The notes beneath the pieces were generated by a model. It saw nothing but the letters and a program-made list of their open reading frames with translations, was not told where the DNA came from and made no database searches. A stretch of 6,817 nt of DNA from Clostridium sp. 26_22 (GTDB lineage Bacteria > Bacillota > Clostridia > TANB77 > CAG-508): NCBI GenBank assembly GCA_001916005.1, contig MNRP01000017.1:1-6817 (forward strand). Reading direction: 5' to 3'. The translations under genes were made by a program, and so were the position numbers. Numbering within the stretch: position 1 is the stretch's first letter; each line of letters starts with the position of its first letter. Positions 5,255 to 6,817 of the stretch are shown here, in pieces.

Positions 5255-5277
5255 CTTTTTTTTGAAAATAATACGTC
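5250..5277 (+). promoter_or_regulatory. ECF-like promoter motif toward the Spo0A-like gene
   Basis: TGAAAC (5250-5255), 18 nt, then CGTC (5274-5277), with a T8 tract right after the -35 as often seen in ECF promoters. Start of transcription would fall about 5283, just before the AAAGGTGAT ribosome binding site, giving a very short leader. No good sigma-A promoter was seen here. The motif and spacing mirror the minus-strand copy at 5221-5194. Confidence 0.45.
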
Positions 5278-5297
5278 CTATATAAAGGTGATAGAAA

Positions 5298-6017
5298 ATG
5301 TTAAATTTTTTAGTTGTAGAAGATAATGTTATTCAATGTAAACAACTTATTAATTATATATCAGAAGAAATTCCTGATATAAGATTATATTGCATGGCTC
5401 ATACTGGAAAAGAAGCTTTAAAGATTATTGATCAGAAAAATGTTGATATTATCTTACTTGATTTAAATTTACCAGATATTTCAGGAGTAGATATTATAAA
5501 AAAAATAACAAATAAAAATATTGAAAAGTATAAAAAATCAATAATATTGATTTCTGGTGATGCAAGAATGTTACTAGAAACAATAAAAAGTCCATATGTT
5601 TATACATATTTTACTAAACCTGCAAATTTATCAAATATTTCTAAATGTATAAATGAAATTATAAAACAAAAAAGGAACTTTTCTAATGAAGAACTTATTC
5701 TTCATAAAATAAGTAAAGAATTAAATACTTTACATTTTAATTTTTCTTATGTAGGAACTAAATATTTAAAAGAATGCATTTTTGAAACTTATAAAAAAGG
5801 AGACAAAGAATTAACTAATTTGTCAAAAGATATTTATCCAATAATCGCCAAAAGATATAATAAATCTTCTAATAATATACATACCAATATCAAACAGGCT
5901 GTAAAAGCTATGTATTATGATTGTGAAGAATCTGTTTTAAATAAGTATTTCAATTATGACTATTGTATAAAGCCAAGAGTAAAAGAAATTATTTTAACTA
6001 TATTGAATAAATTATAA
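5298..6017 (+). CDS. Spo0A-like response regulator (receiver + Spo0A C-terminal DNA-binding domain)
   Basis: This 239-residue protein has an N-terminal receiver domain (about 1-122) with all the key residues. These are the acidic pair Glu8-Asp9, phosphoacceptor Asp55 in LLDLNLPDISG, switch Ser86 in LISGD and Lys107 in FTKP. After a short linker, residues 131-239 match the Spo0A output domain: ILHKISKELNT, YLKECIFETY, then LSKDIYPIIAKRYN (175-188) and the presumed recognition helix at about 190-206. Spo0A itself is near 260-270 residues. This shorter, very AT-rich version looks like a paralogue rather than the sporulation master regulator. The recognition helix reads NNIHTNIKQAVKAMY, where Spo0A has a conserved SRVERAIRHAIE-like sequence, so its DNA target may differ. 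The start has AAAGGTGAT about 6 nt upstream. No histidine kinase is adjacent, so the phosphodonor is unknown. The gene is transcribed divergently from the ECF sigma gene. Confidence 0.87.
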   Translation: MLNFLVVEDNVIQCKQLINYISEEIPDIRLYCMAHTGKEALKIIDQKNVDIILLDLNLPDISGVDIIKKITNKNIEKYKKSIILISGDARMLLETIKSPYVYTYFTKPANLSNISKCINEIIKQKRNFSNEELILHKISKELNTLHFNFSYVGTKYLKECIFETYKKGDKELTNLSKDIYPIIAKRYNKSSNNIHTNIKQAVKAMYYDCEESVLNKYFNYDYCIKPRVKEIILTILNKL

Positions 6018-6030
6018 TTATCATATTAAT

Positions 6031-6070
6031 AAAAAAATCACAAAAAATTTCCGTTCATTTTTTGTGATTT
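6031..6070. terminator. Bidirectional hairpin terminator between convergent genes
   Basis: Perfect 14-bp arms AAATCACAAAAAAT (6035-6048) and ATTTTTTGTGATTT (6057-6070) enclose the loop TTCCGTTC. It starts 14-18 nt after the stop of the Spo0A-like gene and lies 118 nt after the stop of the minus-strand gene. The minus strand has the better T run (seven T at 6037-6031), while the plus strand has only TTTATT. It is therefore likely stronger for the leftward transcript but shared by both. Confidence 0.75.
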
Positions 6071-6088
6071 ATTCATAATTAAAAACAT
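6038..6088 (-). other. Tiny possible ORF overlapping the terminator hairpin
   Basis: From ATG at 6088 (or the in-frame ATG at 6076) there are 16 (or 12) codons, peptide (MFLI)MNKSQKMNGNFL, ending with TGA at 6040-6038 inside the hairpin arm. GGGAG directly precedes the first ATG and is 12 nt from the second, so neither spacing is ideal. Translating ribosomes would disrupt the hairpin, as in leader-peptide attenuators, but no downstream minus-strand gene is obvious. It is probably chance. Confidence 0.2.
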
Positions 6089-6187
6089 CTCCCTTCTTTA
6101 TTATTGTTCATAAACCAATTTTAATATATCATTCCTTAATAACATTTGCAAGATACCAAACATACAATTATAATCTACATTTCTATT

Positions 6188-6616
6188 TTATTTAATAAAT
6201 TCAATAAAATAATAATCAGTAAAATCCTTTACTTTTTTTAGTTCATCAAATTCTAATATAAAATTTTTTTCTGATTTAAATATACTATCTTCGCAATGAG
6301 TAATGTAACAAATAGGTGTACTACTATTTTCAATATGGCTTGAAAATGTTAAGTTTTGTTTTTTTAATTCTTGATTTAATTGCTCTATTGGCATTTTTGC
6401 CTTCACAACCAAAACTACACGATATGTTGAATATTCTCCATTACCTCCCGAATCTCCTATTCCACTTTTTATTGTAACTTTTTCAATTCCTTCTGGTAAT
6501 ATAAAACTGGAAATTTCTTTTTCAAATTTTTTTAATCCTGTATTTGAATATAACCAATAGCAAATAAATATTATTATAATTATAAATAAAATTGTTAATG
6601 TAATCTTTTTTTTCAT
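6188..6616 (-). CDS. Membrane-anchored protein of unknown function
   Basis: This 142-residue protein starts MKKK, followed by a strongly hydrophobic segment (about 5-24, ILFIIIIIFICYWLY). That acts as a signal anchor; the Cys19 context IFIC does not fit a lipobox. The remaining ~118 residues are predicted outside the membrane, with the stretch EGIEKVTIKSGIGDSGGNGE (42-61) and alternating strand-like segments. I do not recognise the family and give no function. An in-frame ATG at 6625 would add MYF, but it lies only 2 nt after AAGGA, whereas the ATG at 6616 is 11 nt after it and gives a normal MKKK start. The upstream partial membrane protein gene ends 54 bp before this start, so the two are probably co-transcribed. 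Confidence 0.75.
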   Translation of the reverse strand: MKKKITLTILFIIIIIFICYWLYSNTGLKKFEKEISSFILPEGIEKVTIKSGIGDSGGNGEYSTYRVVLVVKAKMPIEQLNQELKKQNLTFSSHIENSSTPICYITHCEDSIFKSEKNFILEFDELKKVKDFTDYYFIEFIK

Positions 6617-6670
6617 AAAATACATTTTCCTTCTAAAATATTATTTTTTAATAATTTACTAATTTAAAAA

Positions 6671-6817
6671 TTATTTTTTCTTTCTTATACCAACATATAT
6701 AGTAAAAACAATTGTTGACAAACTTATAAATATAGAAATTTTAAATATATAATCATAGTTAAATGTATTATTATATAAATATTCTTCTATGTAATAATGT
6801 TGTTCAGTAGTATATAA
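6671..6817 (-). CDS. C-terminal end of a membrane protein, partial (N-terminus beyond right edge)
   Basis: Reading from the right edge gives 48 codons to TAA at 6673-6671. The other two minus frames close within about 10 codons. The peptide has a polar, tyrosine-rich part, then one hydrophobic segment (IFKISIFISLSTIVFTIYVG) and the basic end IRKKK, the usual shape of a C-terminal membrane helix with a positive cytoplasmic tail. The family cannot be named from this piece. It is followed 54 bp later by the 142-residue membrane-anchored protein gene on the same strand. Confidence 0.6.
   Translation of the reverse strand, partial: LYTTEQHYYIEEYLYNNTFNYDYIFKISIFISLSTIVFTIYVGIRKKK

Noticed and set aside
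6104..6187. 28 sense codons in frame after the TAA of the 142-residue protein, including a 20-codon frame starting MFGILQMLLRND
   Set aside because: No Shine-Dalgarno before its ATG and no sign of a readthrough signal. A run of this length is common by chance, though a decayed gene fragment cannot be ruled out.
1..6817. CRISPR array, tRNA, rRNA, riboswitch or toxin-antitoxin pair
   Set aside because: No spaced direct repeats, no cloverleaf-like or rRNA sequence, no recognisable aptamer core and no toxin family were seen.

Overview
The window is very AT-rich (sampled rows are about 23% GC). Its genes carry strong AAAGGAG/AAGGAGG Shine-Dalgarno sites, and it encodes a BlaI/BlaR1 pair, an ECF sigma factor and a Spo0A-type response regulator. 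This points to a low-GC Bacillota, most likely a clostridial lineage from a spore-forming ancestry. No rRNA or housekeeping marker is present to fix the genus. Most genes lie on the minus strand; only the response regulator is on the plus strand.

Layout from left to right. (1) 1-1079, minus: a blaI-like repressor gene followed 17 bp later by a blaR1-like M56 membrane protease gene that runs off the left edge. A sigma-A-type promoter with two dyad operators sits just upstream of blaI (1091-1151). (2) 1162-2263, minus: a decayed class C (IIC) group II intron. It keeps the first ~40 nt of the ribozyme, the 3' two-thirds of the reverse transcriptase/maturase gene, and domains V and VI. Most of the ribozyme core and the RT N-terminus are deleted. 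The intron sits exactly after the T-tract of a rho-independent terminator, the classic IIC target. (3) 2334-3359, minus: a secreted protein built of SH3b-like repeats, with richer GC than its neighbours. It uses that terminator and is flanked by a 15-bp inverted repeat in its two UTRs. (4) 3539-5114, minus: a two-gene ECF sigma/membrane anti-sigma operon with overlapping genes. (5) 5298-6017, plus, divergent from the sigma gene: a Spo0A-like response regulator. The intergenic region holds two divergent ECF-like promoter motifs with the same spacing. (6) 6031-6070: a bidirectional hairpin terminator. (7) 6188-6616 and 6671-6817, minus: an unrecognised membrane-anchored protein, and the C-terminus of another membrane protein that enters from the right edge.

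Functional picture (inference): this is an envelope-stress and signal-transduction neighbourhood. It has a BlaR1/BlaI proteolytic relay, an ECF sigma factor held by a transmembrane anti-sigma factor, a Spo0A paralogue possibly in the same ECF regulon, and an exported SH3b wall-associated protein. The features most worth follow-up are the truncated IIC intron at the terminator, the shared ECF-like motifs between the sigma and Spo0A-like genes, the diverged recognition helix of the Spo0A-like protein, and the complementary UTRs of the SH3b gene.
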